DNA from: Coprothermobacteraceae bacterium
GTDB taxonomy: Bacteria > Coprothermobacterota > Coprothermobacteria > Coprothermobacterales > Coprothermobacteraceae
Assembly: GCA_013178255.1 (NCBI GenBank)
Contig: JABLWY010000001.1
Coordinates: forward strand, 738,503 to 802,502
Direction of reading: 5' to 3'
Length of the DNA: 64,000 nt
Shown here: piece by piece, positions 1 to 10,984 of the stretch
Layout: the number at the start of each line of letters is the position of its first letter
How positions within the stretch are numbered: the stretch's first letter is position 1
Program-made: the position numbers and the translations under genes
The notes under the pieces: generated by a model
The model's input: only the letters and a program-made list of their open reading frames with translations
What the model was told of the DNA's origin: nothing
Databases searched by the model: none

Positions 1-1
1 C

Positions 2-173
2 GAGTACCTTTATAAGACGGCCGATCTTGGAAAACTCACGGAGGAAGAGTTAAAACTTCTTACGACTAGAGTTTCTCACCCAGAGTACTCCTATGGTGAC
101 CTAGCGCGGAAGTTCGGGGTAACTAAGAGCAAGATAGCCCGCATGTTGCAGAAGATCGAGGCAAAGCTCAGAG

Positions 174-187
<14 letters not shown>
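2..187 (+). CDS. whiA: C-terminal end of a WhiA-like DNA-binding protein (partial)
   Basis: The last 61 codons of a gene that enters from the left edge; the reading frame starts at base 2 and stops with TAA at 185-187. The tail carries a helix-turn-helix-like segment with the core YGDLARKFGVTKSKIARML, preceded by a leucine/glutamate-rich helix. This resembles the C-terminal HTH of WhiA, where a similar R-x-x-HP-x-x-S-x-x-L-A segment is followed by a K-S recognition helix. WhiA genes sit just upstream of rpoN or the gap operon in several Firmicutes, which supports the call. It overlaps the next gene by 14 nt. Only a fragment is visible, so another HTH protein remains possible. Confidence 0.5.
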
Positions 188-2229
<2,042 letters not shown>

Positions 2230-2232
2230 CAC

Positions 2233-3417
2233 ATGAAGCTCAGGTCAATAAGAGATGTGGAAGTAAAGGGCAAGCGAGTTATATTGCGCGTGGATTTCAA
2301 CGTACCATTGGACGAGAACGGGAACGTGGTGGATGACTTTCGGATCAACTCCGCGCTCCCGACTATACAGTACCTATTAGACAAAGGTGCAAGGCTAATC
2401 GTTATCTCTCACTTGGGCAGACCTAAGGGAAAGAGGGATCCCAAGTACAGCCTAATAGGAGTCGCCAAGCGGCTGGCTGAACTAATGCGAAAAGAGGTCC
2501 TGTTCGCGCCTGACGTGGTAGGCGAAGAGGTAGAACTAGCGGTAGCTGGTCTAAGGGACGGCGACCTGCTGCTTTGTGAGAATGTGCGTTTTCACGAGGA
2601 AGAGGAGAAGAACGATCCCGAGTTTGCGAGCAGGATCGCTAAACTTGGGGACCTGTACGTGAATGATGCTTTCTCCGCGAGCCACAGGGCACACGCTACA
2701 GTGGAGGGCATCACAAGATACTTGCCTTCTTACGCAGGTTTCTTGATGGAGAAGGAAGTCAAGTATCTCTCAATGCTTACGGAGGGGCCAACACGTCCTT
2801 ACTACCTCGTGCTAGGTGGTGCAAAGGTGAGCGACAAAGTCGCTTTGTTGGAGAACCTCTTACCTAGGGTGGATGGAGTATTGGTTGGAGGAGCCATGGC
2901 TTTTACGTTCTGGAAAGCACTTGGCAAAGAAACCGGTCAGTCAATTGTCGAACCAGAGCTAATGGAGTTTGCCCGACAGTTGGTGGAAAAAGCTGAAAAA
3001 GAGCACAAGTCCCTAGTATTGGCTTCCGACTTCGTGGTGAGCGACGAAACTAGGAGTAGGATAGCTACAAAGAGCATAGACGAGTTTGAACCAACGGACA
3101 TTGGCCTAGATGTTGGACCTGAGACCTTGCGGCAGTTCGCTTCTGTGTTATCGGAAGCGTCCACTGTATTTTGGAACGGGCCTCTAGGTTTGTTTGAGGA
3201 CAGTAGGTTCGCCCAGGGTACTAGAGCGTTAGCAGAGTTCTTGACAGGGCGAAGTGGTCTAACTTGTGTGGTTGGCGGTGGCGACACGGCCAATGCAGTG
3301 AGAGAACTAGGCTTCTTTGACAAGTTTGCCCATGTGAGTACAGGAGGCGGTGCCTCGCTGGAGTTCTTAGAGGGAAAGATACTGCCAGGTATAGCGCCTT
3401 TGCTCGAGGAGGACTAG
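2233..3417 (+). CDS. pgk: Phosphoglycerate kinase
   Basis: Transfers the acyl phosphate of 1,3-bisphosphoglycerate to ADP, giving ATP and 3-phosphoglycerate. The N-terminal substrate-binding signature RVDFNVPLDENG is near residues 18-29, HLGRPKG near 60, and the C-terminal nucleotide-binding GGGDTANAV near 355. At 394 residues it has the normal monofunctional length. It is not fused to triosephosphate isomerase as in Thermotoga; tpiA is a separate gene 2 nt downstream. The end of this gene carries the GAGGAGGA ribosome binding site used by tpiA. Confidence 0.97.
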   Translation: MKLRSIRDVEVKGKRVILRVDFNVPLDENGNVVDDFRINSALPTIQYLLDKGARLIVISHLGRPKGKRDPKYSLIGVAKRLAELMRKEVLFAPDVVGEEVELAVAGLRDGDLLLCENVRFHEEEEKNDPEFASRIAKLGDLYVNDAFSASHRAHATVEGITRYLPSYAGFLMEKEVKYLSMLTEGPTRPYYLVLGGAKVSDKVALLENLLPRVDGVLVGGAMAFTFWKALGKETGQSIVEPELMEFARQLVEKAEKEHKSLVLASDFVVSDETRSRIATKSIDEFEPTDIGLDVGPETLRQFASVLSEASTVFWNGPLGLFEDSRFAQGTRALAEFLTGRSGLTCVVGGGDTANAVRELGFFDKFAHVSTGGGASLEFLEGKILPGIAPLLEED

Positions 3418-3419
3418 AG

Positions 3420-4139
3420 GTGCGATTTGTTTTTGGCAATTGGAAGATGAATGGCACTGTTGAGTTTGGCCAAAACTATTTAGGTCAGTTGTTGGCTATG
3501 CCGCAACCTGCAAATGTGCAGGTTGCGGTTTTCCCACCTTTCACTCTTCTGCACCTGTTGGGCAGGCTCGCTGTGGATACCCACATCCTAATTGGAGCTC
3601 AAAACATGCATTGGGAAGACCAAGGTGCCTATACCGGCGAGATATCACCGGTCATGCTCAAGGACTTGGGTGTCAGTTACGTGATTCTTGGCCACAGCGA
3701 AAGGCGACAGCATTTCGGTGAATCTGATGAAGCACTTGTACGTAAGCTTCAGGCTTGCAGGCGGAACGGCTTGAATGCAGTGCTGTGTGTAGGAGAAACC
3801 TTTGATCAACGAAAATCTGGCAGCACTTTTGACGTCCTGAAGCGTCAATTGGTATTGGCAAGGGAATCGTTGTCCCCAGGTGACCTTATAGCTTACGAAC
3901 CAGTGTGGGCCATAGGGACAGGTGTGACACCTACTTTGCAGGAAATCGACGAGGCCATGCTTTGGATCAAGGAATTCGTGGGAAACACAGTTCCGGTGCT
4001 TTATGGTGGCAGTGTTAGCAGTAAGAATGCTGTCGACATAGCAGGCATCCCTTCTGTAGACGGAGCCCTGGTAGGCGGTGCGAGCCTTAAGTTGGGCGAG
4101 TTTGCTAGTATAATAGAAGCGTTTAGCAAGAACTCTTAG
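3420..4139 (+). CDS. tpiA: Triosephosphate isomerase
   Basis: Interconverts dihydroxyacetone phosphate and glyceraldehyde 3-phosphate. Active-site residues are visible: Lys9 in NWKMN, His92 in GHSERR, and Glu160 in AYEPVWAIGTG; the phosphate-binding GG segments are near the C-terminus. At 239 residues it is slightly short of the usual 250. Translation begins at a GTG two bases after the pgk stop, with GAGGAGGA inside pgk as ribosome binding site. A perfect 12-bp inverted repeat lies inside codons 28-37. Confidence 0.96.
   Translation: MRFVFGNWKMNGTVEFGQNYLGQLLAMPQPANVQVAVFPPFTLLHLLGRLAVDTHILIGAQNMHWEDQGAYTGEISPVMLKDLGVSYVILGHSERRQHFGESDEALVRKLQACRRNGLNAVLCVGETFDQRKSGSTFDVLKRQLVLARESLSPGDLIAYEPVWAIGTGVTPTLQEIDEAMLWIKEFVGNTVPVLYGGSVSSKNAVDIAGIPSVDGALVGGASLKLGEFASIIEAFSKNS
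3501..3528 (+). repeat. Perfect 12-bp inverted repeat inside tpiA
   Basis: Left arm CCGCAACCTGCA (3501-3512), loop AATG, right arm TGCAGGTTGCGG (3517-3528). All 12 pairs match, so the mRNA would form a very stable hairpin close to the start of tpiA. It encodes the segment PQPANVQVA. No T-tract follows, so it is not an intrinsic terminator. Confidence 0.9.
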
Positions 4140-4154
4140 TGAGAGGTGGAACCG

Positions 4155-4373
4155 ATGAAGGAAGTTTTGTTGATCATTCTTGGAGTTGTTTCGTTCGCGC
4201 TATTACTGTTAGTAGCGTTGCAGGAGCCCAAAGAAGAAGGGTTAGGCGCTATAGGTGGCTCTGCCAACATATTTCACGGTCGGTCTCCGCGGAGCCAGGT
4301 GCTGGACAAAGCTATAATTGGCTTAGGTGTAGCTTTTGTGATCTTAATCATCTTGGCTACTGTGGTAAAATAG
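4155..4373 (+). CDS. secG: Protein-export membrane protein SecG
   Basis: Small subunit of the SecYEG translocon in the inner membrane. The 72-residue product has two hydrophobic helices (about residues 3-20 and 50-70) separated by a short polar stretch containing LQEPKEEG and a G/S-rich loop, the typical SecG layout. The ATG at 4155 is preferred over an in-frame GTG at 4146 because GAGAGGTGG lies just upstream. It follows tpiA by 15 nt, an arrangement (tpi or pgm next to secG) common in bacteria. It closes the glycolytic gene run. Confidence 0.85.
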   Translation: MKEVLLIILGVVSFALLLLVALQEPKEEGLGAIGGSANIFHGRSPRSQVLDKAIIGLGVAFVILIILATVVK

Positions 4374-4448
4374 CATTTATCAAGGCTCATCACAATCACG
4401 GTTGCCCGGTTTGAGCTGGGCAATGCGCATGTAGGAGGTACGAGAAGA
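4374..4448 (+). promoter_or_regulatory. rpsO leader with a hairpin
   Basis: The 75-nt gap before rpsO holds an inverted repeat, TTGCCC (4402-4407) and GGGCAA (4418-4423), with a 10-nt loop, followed by the ribosome binding site GGAGGTA at 4434-4440. S15 is known to repress its own mRNA through leader structures in several bacteria, so this hairpin is a candidate autoregulatory element. No clear promoter is visible. Confidence 0.4.
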
Positions 4449-4712
4449 ATGGATAAGGAACTTAAGAGGAAGTTGATGGAAGAGTTTGCTGTACACCCTG
4501 GTGACACAGGGTCTCCCGAGGTGCAAGTGGCAATCCTGACGACGCGCATAAACAACCTGGTTGAGCACCTTAAGAAGAACCCCAAGGATGTTCACTCACG
4601 GCGGGGACTCATCCTAATGGTTAGTCGCCGCAGAAGGTTGCTGAAGTACCTCAGGGAGAAATCACCTGAGCGCTACCAGAATTTGATTGCAAGGCTCGGA
4701 CTGAGACGTTAA
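4449..4712 (+). CDS. rpsO: 30S ribosomal protein S15
   Basis: Primary 16S rRNA-binding protein of the small-subunit platform. The 87-residue product has the S15 landmarks: [13 protein letters not shown] near residues 16-28, then the helix [15 protein letters not shown] and the C-terminal RRRLLKYL. Start ATG with GGAGGTA 8 nt upstream. It is followed 1 nt later by pnp, the classic rpsO-pnp pairing. Confidence 0.97.
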   Translation: MDKELKRKLMEEFAVHPGDTGSPEVQVAILTTRINNLVEHLKKNPKDVHSRRGLILMVSRRRRLLKYLREKSPERYQNLIARLGLRR

Positions 4713-4713
4713 C

Positions 4714-6819
4714 ATGTTGGAACGCAGAAAAATAGAAGTTGTCGGTACTGTAGCGGGGAAGAGTGTCACCTTTAATACCGGGTTTGTTGCATTGCAGGCT
4801 AACGGCGCTGTGCTCGCCCGGTTTGGGGATACAGTGGTGTTGTCTGCCGTCCTGATGAGCGACGAACCTAAGCTCGACGTGGATTTCTTCCCCTTGACAG
4901 TTGATTACGAAGAGAAGTCATACGCCGTAGGCAAGATTCCAGGGGGATTCATAAAGAAGGAAGGACGACCTAGCGATTCTGAAATCCTAAAAGCAAGGCT
5001 CATTGATAGGTCGATAAGGCCCATGTTCCCTGATGGCATGAGGAATGAGGTACAAGTCCAGAACATGGTGCTTGCAGCAGACCTTGAGAATCCTCCTGAC
5101 ATAGTGGCGTTGAACGCAACTGCCGCTGCTTTGGCGGTTTCTGACGTACCCATACCTGAATTGATCGCTGGCGTGAGGGTCGGTTTTGTAGATGGTCACT
5201 TTGTACTGAACCCCACTTTTGAAGAGATGTCCAGAAGTAGCCTAGACCTTGTGGTTGCGGGTACACGCGAAGCTATCGTCATGATAGAGGCGGGAGCTGC
5301 AGAGGTACCTAAGACCATGTTGCTAGAAGGGCTAGCTTTCGCGCAGGATGGGATAAGGCAGATAATTGACCTAATCGCAGAGCTGCAGGCTAAGGTGGGC
5401 CGCGAAAAGGCAAAGGTCACAGTAGTCTCGTTCCCTGAGCAACAGTACGCGCGTCTTTGCGAATTCAAGGAAGACGTACTGAGGGCAATAATCAGTCCAA
5501 TTAAGCAGGAGCGTGAAGACAGGCTCAAGGAGCTGAAAAAGGCAATAGCAGAGTCGATGAAAGCTGAGTTCGCGGATTTCGACCCTTTGCTTTTCGGCCT
5601 CATGTTCCACGAATTGGAGAAGGATGTAGTAAGGGACTATATGCGCACAAGCCGCAAGAGGGTAGATGGAAGGGCTTTTGACGAGATCCGTCCGCTTTAT
5701 GCAGAAGCAGGTGTCTTGCCGCGGGTTCACGGTTCCGGCCTTTTCATCAGGGGACAGACTCAGGTGCTTTCCACGGTCACGTTGGGCAGCTTTAGCGACG
5801 TGCAATTCATTGATGCCATAGGCCTTGAGGAATTTAAGAGGTTTATGCACCATTATGACTTCCCCCCATTCAGCACTGGAGAGGTCAAGCCTAGGCGTGG
5901 GCCATCCAGACGTGAGATCGGCCACGGAGCCCTGGTGGAGAGAGCCCTGTCCTACGTCATACCACCCGAGGAGGAGTTCCCCTATACCATTCGCGTAGTC
6001 AGTGAAGTTCTTGAAAGCAATGGTTCTACGTCTATGGCGAGCACTTGTGCCAGCTCCATTGCCCTCATGAATGCTGGCGTGCCTATTCCCAAGCACGTAG
6101 GCGGAATTGCTATGGGCCTTGTGGAGTATGAAGATGAGAAGATTGTACTTACCGATATCCAGGGCATAGAAGACCACCTAGGGGACATGGACTTCAAGGT
6201 AGCCGGGACCAGAGACGGTATAACCGCTCTGCAGTTGGACGTAAAGGTTAAAGGGATCTCCATTGACACCCTTGATCGCGCTTTAGATCATGCTGAGGCA
6301 GCTAGGGCAAAGATCCTAGATGTTATGTATGCTGCCATCGAGAAGCCATACAAGCTTTCGGAGAGTGCTCCACGCATAGTCATCATAGAAATTCCAGTGG
6401 AGAAGATAGGTGAGGTAATTGGGCCTGGCGGTAGAAACGTAAAGCGTATCACACAAGAGACAGGTGCCACCGTTGATATCCGTGAAGATGGCACAGTGTT
6501 CCTAAGGGGAAACAGTGATGAGTCAGTTCACCTGGCACGACAGCAGGTGGAGATGATCGTAAAAGACCCCGAGGTGGGCGATCAACTGCTGGGTCGTGTA
6601 GTTAAGGTGACTCCTTCTTACGCCATAGTGGAGGTGGCGCCTGGTAAGAGCGGTCTTCTTCATGTGTCTGAGTTCTCGAAGACCAGAGTTAGGTCCCTAG
6701 AAGAAGTCCTACACGTGGGAGACCCCATAAACGTCTGGGTAAAGGAAAAAGACGGCGAAGGAAGGCTAAGGTTCACCGCCAAAGGCAGAGACAAGGAGTC
6801 TGAAGATAGGAAGGATTAA
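4714..6819 (+). CDS. pnp: Polyribonucleotide nucleotidyltransferase (PNPase)
   Basis: Phosphorolytic 3'-5' exoribonuclease that also adds tails to RNA. The 701-residue chain has two RNase PH domains (about 1-220 and 315-540) joined by a helical segment, then a KH domain ([18 protein letters not shown] near 567-584) and an S1 domain ([15 protein letters not shown] near 627-641). It lies directly after rpsO; its TAA shares a base with the ATG of the next gene. Together with RNase J downstream this makes a small RNA-decay cluster. Confidence 0.97.
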   Translation: MLERRKIEVVGTVAGKSVTFNTGFVALQANGAVLARFGDTVVLSAVLMSDEPKLDVDFFPLTVDYEEKSYAVGKIPGGFIKKEGRPSDSEILKARLIDRSIRPMFPDGMRNEVQVQNMVLAADLENPPDIVALNATAAALAVSDVPIPELIAGVRVGFVDGHFVLNPTFEEMSRSSLDLVVAGTREAIVMIEAGAAEVPKTMLLEGLAFAQDGIRQIIDLIAELQAKVGREKAKVTVVSFPEQQYARLCEFKEDVLRAIISPIKQEREDRLKELKKAIAESMKAEFADFDPLLFGLMFHELEKDVVRDYMRTSRKRVDGRAFDEIRPLYAEAGVLPRVHGSGLFIRGQTQVLSTVTLGSFSDVQFIDAIGLEEFKRFMHHYDFPPFSTGEVKPRRGPSRREIGHGALVERALSYVIPPEEEFPYTIRVVSEVLESNGSTSMASTCASSIALMNAGVPIPKHVGGIAMGLVEYEDEKIVLTDIQGIEDHLGDMDFKVAGTRDGITALQLDVKVKGISIDTLDRALDHAEAARAKILDVMYAAIEKPYKLSESAPRIVIIEIPVEKIGEVIGPGGRNVKRITQETGATVDIREDGTVFLRGNSDESVHLARQQVEMIVKDPEVGDQLLGRVVKVTPSYAIVEVAPGKSGLLHVSEFSKTRVRSLEEVLHVGDPINVWVKEKDGEGRLRFTAKGRDKESEDRKD

Positions 6820-7382
6820 TGACCCAACAGCTTTGGGATCAACTAATTGAATTCTCAGAGCGTTGCAGGGCTTGTGACCTTAATAAGAGTAGGACCCACG
6901 TTGTTTTTGGAAACGGGGACCCTCGATCACGGATTTGGCTTGTCGGAGAAGCCCCTGGAAGCAACGAAGATGAGCAGGGGCTCCCCTTTGTGGGGCAAGC
7001 GGGGAACCTGTTGGATAAGCTCTTAGAACGTAATGGTTTTAAGAGGACTAGTGTTTTCGTTACTAATGTGGTCAAGTGTAGACCACCTAACAATGCTGAG
7101 CCTACTGACGACCAAAAGATGGCCTGTCTGCCCCTGTTGGCCGCGCAACTTGCTGTTTGGAAGCCAAAGTACATACTTGCTCTTGGAAGGCATGCTGCGT
7201 CGGTCCTTTTGGCAAGACCTTTCAAGAGCCTAAAAGAGATAAGAGGCCAGGTCTTTGAGTATGGTGACACCAGGGTGGTCGTTACGTATCACCCCGCGGC
7301 AGTACTAAGAAACCCGAGACTCGAAGACATAGTGGAGCATGACATACAGATGATATCGCGCCTAATGGCTGGGGAGAAGTAG
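6819..7382 (+). CDS. udg: Family 4 uracil-DNA glycosylase (Fe-S)
   Basis: Removes uracil, the product of cytosine deamination, from DNA; this family is typical of thermophiles. The four cysteines expected to hold a [4Fe-4S] cluster are at residues 16, 19, 87 and 103. The glycosylase motif GEAPGSNEDEQGLPFVG spans about 43-59, and the C-terminal motif YHPAAVLRNPRL is near 157-168. Length 187 residues is usual. The start ATG overlaps the pnp stop by 1 nt (TAATG), so translation is probably coupled. Confidence 0.92.
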   Translation: MTQQLWDQLIEFSERCRACDLNKSRTHVVFGNGDPRSRIWLVGEAPGSNEDEQGLPFVGQAGNLLDKLLERNGFKRTSVFVTNVVKCRPPNNAEPTDDQKMACLPLLAAQLAVWKPKYILALGRHAASVLLARPFKSLKEIRGQVFEYGDTRVVVTYHPAAVLRNPRLEDIVEHDIQMISRLMAGEK

Positions 7383-7386
7383 GTAC

Positions 7387-9036
7387 ATGATACGATTTTT
7401 CGCTTTGGGCGGCTTAGGGGAAATAGGGAAGAACCTTTACGTCCTAGAGAAGGATGGTCGCCTCCTTGTGCTTGACTGCGGCTTGAAGTTTTCCGATGTT
7501 CCCGGTGTGGACTTCTTACTACCCGACTTCTCATACCTTGAAAGGCGGCAAAAGGACATAGTGGGCCTGTTCTTAAGTCACGGGCATGAGGATCACATTG
7601 GTGGCGTGCCCTTCTTTCTTCAGAAGGTACGCGTCCCCGTCCTAGGATCAAGGCTGACTCTCGAGTTAGTTAAATCAAATCTGGGTTCTAGGGCTCAGGA
7701 ATACGAGTTTATAGAGGTGATCGCGGGCGGTAGTTTGGTGTTGCCTCCCTTCGAATTGCGTTTTGTGGAGATGAGGCACTCCATACCTGAGGCTTTGGGG
7801 GTGTACATACGGACTTCTGAGGCTTCTGTTTTCTTTACGGGGGATTACAAAATAGAGGTCGCTCCTGTCAGCGGTCGACCAACAGACTTCAGAAGCCTTG
7901 CGTCCATAGGCGACACAGGTGTGGACTTCTTGCTGGCGGACTCTACGAATGCCGAGCCTGAGACCATATGGGGCGGCGGTGGTTCTAGCGAGGATTGCTT
8001 GAGTGAACAGCAGGTCTATGAGTTGTTAGCCGAGGAAATTGCTGCTTCCCGGGGAAGAGTGATAGTAAGTACTTTTGCATCTCACATAAACCGCATACAG
8101 CAGCTATTGCAGATAGCCGAAAGAGAAGGACGTAGTGTGGCTGTAGAGGGGCGTAGTCTCATACGGAATCTCAAAATTGCGGAGAAGCTTGGCTACTTGG
8201 ATGGATTGGTACACAAGGTCGTCAGTACTGATGCTCTTGAATCGGTCCCCAGAAACAGGCAGATGATAGTAGCAACGGGAAGCCAGGGCGAACCGCTCTC
8301 AGCACTTGTCAGAATATCTACAGGGACCCATAAACGTGTAAAGATAGAGCCGGGCGACAAGGTTATCATTGCCGCTTATCCCATCCCGGGCAACGAGAGA
8401 GCCGTAACTGATGTGATAAACAGCCTCTTGTACCAAGGTGCTGACGTGAGATTTATCCACAGCTCGGGACATCCCTGCACTTCGAAGGACCATCAATTAA
8501 TAATGCTCCACTTATTAAAACCAAGGTATTTGGTCCCTATTCATGGCGAATGGCAACACCTTGTCGGTCACGCCCAAATCGGGCGGCGTGCGGGCATACC
8601 TGGAGAGCGCATCTTCTTGTTGGAGAACGGCGACGTACTGGTTTATGAGGGGGACAAGGATGAAGTGAGGATAAAGAAGCGTGGCGTAGACGGGGTGGGT
8701 ACGCTCATAGTGGATGGTATCCTGAGCAAAGTCGAAGCAGCTGTGGCCGTAAAAGAAAGGCTGAAGATTGGTTCGGATGGCCTAGTGGTTGTGGAGGCAA
8801 TTCTTGATGAGGACAAAGGCAATTGGATAGTGGACACCGTCATGGTTGGCGTAGTGACTCAGCATTCGTCTGCCGAAGTAAGCGAAAGACTCAACCACCT
8901 TCTTGAGGATGCATTGAATGCTGGTGCAAAGCAGACTGATGACAAACTGCGCGACTTCCTAGCCGGCTTTGTCAGGAACTACTTCAAGAATATCAACCAA
9001 ACACCTGAAGTCATCATCAAGTTGCTGAAGGTCTGA
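7387..9036 (+). CDS. rnj: Ribonuclease J
   Basis: Metallo-beta-lactamase/beta-CASP ribonuclease with endonuclease and 5'-3' exonuclease activity in this family. The metal-binding motif SHGHEDHIGG is at residues 64-73, with GGLGEIGKN at 8-16 and the later motif FTGDYK near 150; the beta-CASP domain follows, with the SSGHPC segment and the PIHGEW motif near 385. 549 residues is normal. It is 4 nt after the glycosylase gene. RNase J plus PNPase suggests a Gram-positive-style mRNA decay system. Confidence 0.95.
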   Translation: MIRFFALGGLGEIGKNLYVLEKDGRLLVLDCGLKFSDVPGVDFLLPDFSYLERRQKDIVGLFLSHGHEDHIGGVPFFLQKVRVPVLGSRLTLELVKSNLGSRAQEYEFIEVIAGGSLVLPPFELRFVEMRHSIPEALGVYIRTSEASVFFTGDYKIEVAPVSGRPTDFRSLASIGDTGVDFLLADSTNAEPETIWGGGGSSEDCLSEQQVYELLAEEIAASRGRVIVSTFASHINRIQQLLQIAEREGRSVAVEGRSLIRNLKIAEKLGYLDGLVHKVVSTDALESVPRNRQMIVATGSQGEPLSALVRISTGTHKRVKIEPGDKVIIAAYPIPGNERAVTDVINSLLYQGADVRFIHSSGHPCTSKDHQLIMLHLLKPRYLVPIHGEWQHLVGHAQIGRRAGIPGERIFLLENGDVLVYEGDKDEVRIKKRGVDGVGTLIVDGILSKVEAAVAVKERLKIGSDGLVVVEAILDEDKGNWIVDTVMVGVVTQHSSAEVSERLNHLLEDALNAGAKQTDDKLRDFLAGFVRNYFKNINQTPEVIIKLLKV

Positions 9037-9044
9037 GGGTTTTC

Positions 9045-9075
9045 AAAAAAGCCGCCGCGCTGTGACCAGCGCGGC
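9045..9075 (-). terminator. Rho-independent terminator of the cupin gene
   Basis: Read on the minus strand: a 9-bp perfect GC-rich stem (GCCGCGCTG at 9054-9062 paired with CAGCGCGGC at 9067-9075, loop of 4), followed by a run of six T residues (the A-run at 9045-9050 on the plus strand). It lies just after the cupin stop codon. The plus strand has no T-run, so it should not stop rnj transcripts efficiently. Confidence 0.85.
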
Positions 9076-9100
9076 AGTCTGCAAACACTTTAACCAGGGG

Positions 9101-9442
9101 CTATTTCCTCTTGGGAATAATGCAAAGGAATTTCCATGTCGTGTTTCCAGTGTTTTCGTACCCATGGATAATGTCGCCAGGTATGAACAGTGCGTCGCCC
9201 GCTTGAGTATCTACAGGTTCTCCTTCAATTGTCAGCCTGCCCTGTCCCTCTAGCACATAAATCTCGTGTTCCCAGGAGTGTCTGTGTGGAGCCATGCGGG
9301 CACCCACGGGGAATTCGAAAAGTCGCATTTCGTAGTTGGGAACACCTATATCCTTGTGAAGGAGCCACCTTATGGTTACGCCGCCTTCTGCGCCCACAAC
9401 TTCTTCAGCAGGCACCTCAGTGTAGTGCACTTTGTAATGCAT
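9101..9442 (-). CDS. Small cupin-domain protein
   Basis: A 113-residue single-domain cupin. The metal-binding motif 1 is visible as H53-x-H55 followed by E60 and a glycine-rich turn (VLEGQGRLTIEG), and motif 2 as PGDIIHGYEN with His93. Such proteins bind a metal and often a small molecule; the substrate cannot be read from sequence. Ribosome binding site GGAGGTGA precedes the ATG, and a strong terminator follows, so it is a monocistronic unit facing away from rpsB. It is the only minus-strand gene between 1 and 18 kb. Confidence 0.85.
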   Translation of the reverse strand: MHYKVHYTEVPAEEVVGAEGGVTIRWLLHKDIGVPNYEMRLFEFPVGARMAPHRHSWEHEIYVLEGQGRLTIEGEPVDTQAGDALFIPGDIIHGYENTGNTTWKFLCIIPKRK

Positions 9443-9481
9443 TAGGAATCACCTCCGATTCTCATTCTAACATTGTTGGCA

Positions 9482-9490
9482 TGTTATAAT
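9482..9490 (+). promoter_or_regulatory. Extended -10 promoter of the rpsB operon
   Basis: TGT-TATAAT: a perfect TATAAT at 9485-9490 preceded by the TGn extension. No good -35 is present 17 nt upstream. Transcription would begin near 9497, leaving a leader of about 80 nt before rpsB. Confidence 0.6.
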
Positions 9491-9496
9491 GGTTTA

Positions 9497-9577
9497 GCAG
9501 TATTCTGCACGCCTCTGAATGCATGGTCCCCGCAAGGGGTGCAGGGGCGGAAGAAAAAACCATACGGAGGTGTTTCT
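9497..9577 (+). promoter_or_regulatory. Structured rpsB leader
   Basis: An outer stem CTGCAC (9505-9510) with GTGCAG (9539-9544) encloses an inner hairpin CCCC-GCAA-GGGG (9528-9539) capped by a GNRA tetraloop; the two helices compete for one G at 9539. The ribosome binding site GGAGGTG (9567-9573) follows. Ribosomal protein S2 represses its own mRNA through leader structures in other bacteria, so this is a candidate autoregulatory element; that role is inferred. Confidence 0.5.
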
Positions 9578-10384
9578 GTGGCTATCGTAACCTTGAAACA
9601 GTTGTTGGAAGCTGGAGTGCACTTTGGTCACCAGACCAGGCGATGGAATCCCAAGATGAAGCGCTTCATTTATGCGGAACGCAACGGTATTTACATCATC
9701 GACCTGCAGAAGACTTATGCTCAGTTGGAAAAGGCCTACAGTTTTGTAAAAGAGGCTAGCAAAGAAGGCAAGATTGTCCTCTTTGTGGGAACCAAGCGCC
9801 AGGCACAAGAGCCCATTCGTGAGGAAGCTAGTAGGGCGGGTATGCCCTATGTAAACCAGCGATGGATTGGCGGGTTCCTGACGAACTTCAGGACCATCAG
9901 GAGCCGGATTAAGAAGTATCGTGAACTAGCTGCATTGAAAGAACAGGGGTACATTGAAAGCCTTGACTACAAAACGCAGCGGCGTGTCCTAAGGGAATTT
10001 GCGAAACTCGAGAAGTACTACTCGGGCGTTGCCAACCTGGAGACTCTGCCCGACATTCTCTTTGTGGTTGATACCAAGAAAGAAGAAGCTGCTATTAGAG
10101 AAGCTAAGAAAATGGGAATTCCTGTAGTTGCTCTCGTCGATACCAACTGCGATCCTGACATGGTAGATTATGCAATTCCTTCCAACGATGACGCTGTACG
10201 GGCAATCAAGTTGATATCTAGCAAGATTGCCGACGCCATATTAGAGGGGCGCGAGGGCCGTGAAGGGCTTGTCACAGTGGAGGAGACTCCTGCCACCATG
10301 GAGGAAATTGTTGAGGAGCTCCAGGCTGTCGACGAGACTGAGAAGTATCTTGACCTCATTGACGTACATAAGGAGGAAGAATAA
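9578..10384 (+). CDS. rpsB: 30S ribosomal protein S2
   Basis: Small-subunit protein of the head/body junction. The N-terminus VTLKQLLEAGVHFGHQTRRWNP and later KMKRFIYAERNGIYIIDL, plus VDTKKEEAA and AIPSNDDA, are S2 signatures. The GTG at 9578 is chosen because GGAGGTG lies 4 nt upstream and the family's N-terminus begins here; the frame stays open upstream to 9473 but is non-conserved. This gives 268 residues, with an acidic C-terminal tail. tsf begins immediately at the next base. Confidence 0.96.
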   Translation: MAIVTLKQLLEAGVHFGHQTRRWNPKMKRFIYAERNGIYIIDLQKTYAQLEKAYSFVKEASKEGKIVLFVGTKRQAQEPIREEASRAGMPYVNQRWIGGFLTNFRTIRSRIKKYRELAALKEQGYIESLDYKTQRRVLREFAKLEKYYSGVANLETLPDILFVVDTKKEEAAIREAKKMGIPVVALVDTNCDPDMVDYAIPSNDDAVRAIKLISSKIADAILEGREGREGLVTVEETPATMEEIVEELQAVDETEKYLDLIDVHKEEE

Positions 10385-10978
10385 ATGGAGATTACTGCTT
10401 CTTTGGTAAAACAGCTACGCGAAGAAACCGGTGCAGGTTTCATGGAGTGCAAGAAGGCCTTAGAAGAGACCAACGGTGATATGGAAGCTGCCAAAAAGGT
10501 ATTGTGGGAGAGGGGCTTGGCCAAAGCAGAAAAGAAGGCAGGAAGGGCGGCGTCCCAAGGCTTGATCCATGCCTACATACACGGTGAGGGCAAGCTAGGT
10601 GTCTTGGTTGAAGTGAACTGTGAGACAGACTTCGTTGCCAGGACAGATGACTTCAAGAAGTTGGTTCATGAAATCGCCCTCCAGATAGCAGGAATGGCAC
10701 CTGAATACGTGAACGTTGAAGACGTGCCTCAGGATGTCATAGAAGAGTACAAGGCTGTTTATCGCAAACAAGCTGAAGCTGAGGGCAAGCCAGAACAGGT
10801 GGTACAGCGGATCGTGGAGGGGAAACTGCAGAACTTCTTCAAGGAGAAAGTCCTCATGGAACAGCCTTATATCAGAGATGACTCCAAGACGATCAAGGAA
10901 TTGGTCAAGGAAGCAATAGCTCTGATAGGGGAGAACATCGTTGTAAAGAGATTTGCAAGATGGACTCTGGGTGAGTAG
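10385..10978 (+). CDS. tsf: Elongation factor Ts
   Basis: Nucleotide-exchange factor for EF-Tu. The N-terminal UBA-like domain contains LREETGAGFMECKKAL, and the signature NCETDFVARTDDF is near residues 77-89. At 197 residues it is the short form with one core subdomain, as in Thermus, rather than the 280-residue E. coli type. Its ATG directly follows the rpsB TAA, and the site AAGGAGGAAGAA sits inside rpsB. Confidence 0.95.
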   Translation: MEITASLVKQLREETGAGFMECKKALEETNGDMEAAKKVLWERGLAKAEKKAGRAASQGLIHAYIHGEGKLGVLVEVNCETDFVARTDDFKKLVHEIALQIAGMAPEYVNVEDVPQDVIEEYKAVYRKQAEAEGKPEQVVQRIVEGKLQNFFKEKVLMEQPYIRDDSKTIKELVKEAIALIGENIVVKRFARWTLGE

Positions 10979-10984
10979 ACGACC

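Noticed and set aside
5371-6177. Long open frame on the minus strand (268 codons) inside pnp
   Set aside because: It runs opposite to clear PNPase coding sequence, has no recognisable motif, and shows no ribosome binding site; it is a shadow of codon use.
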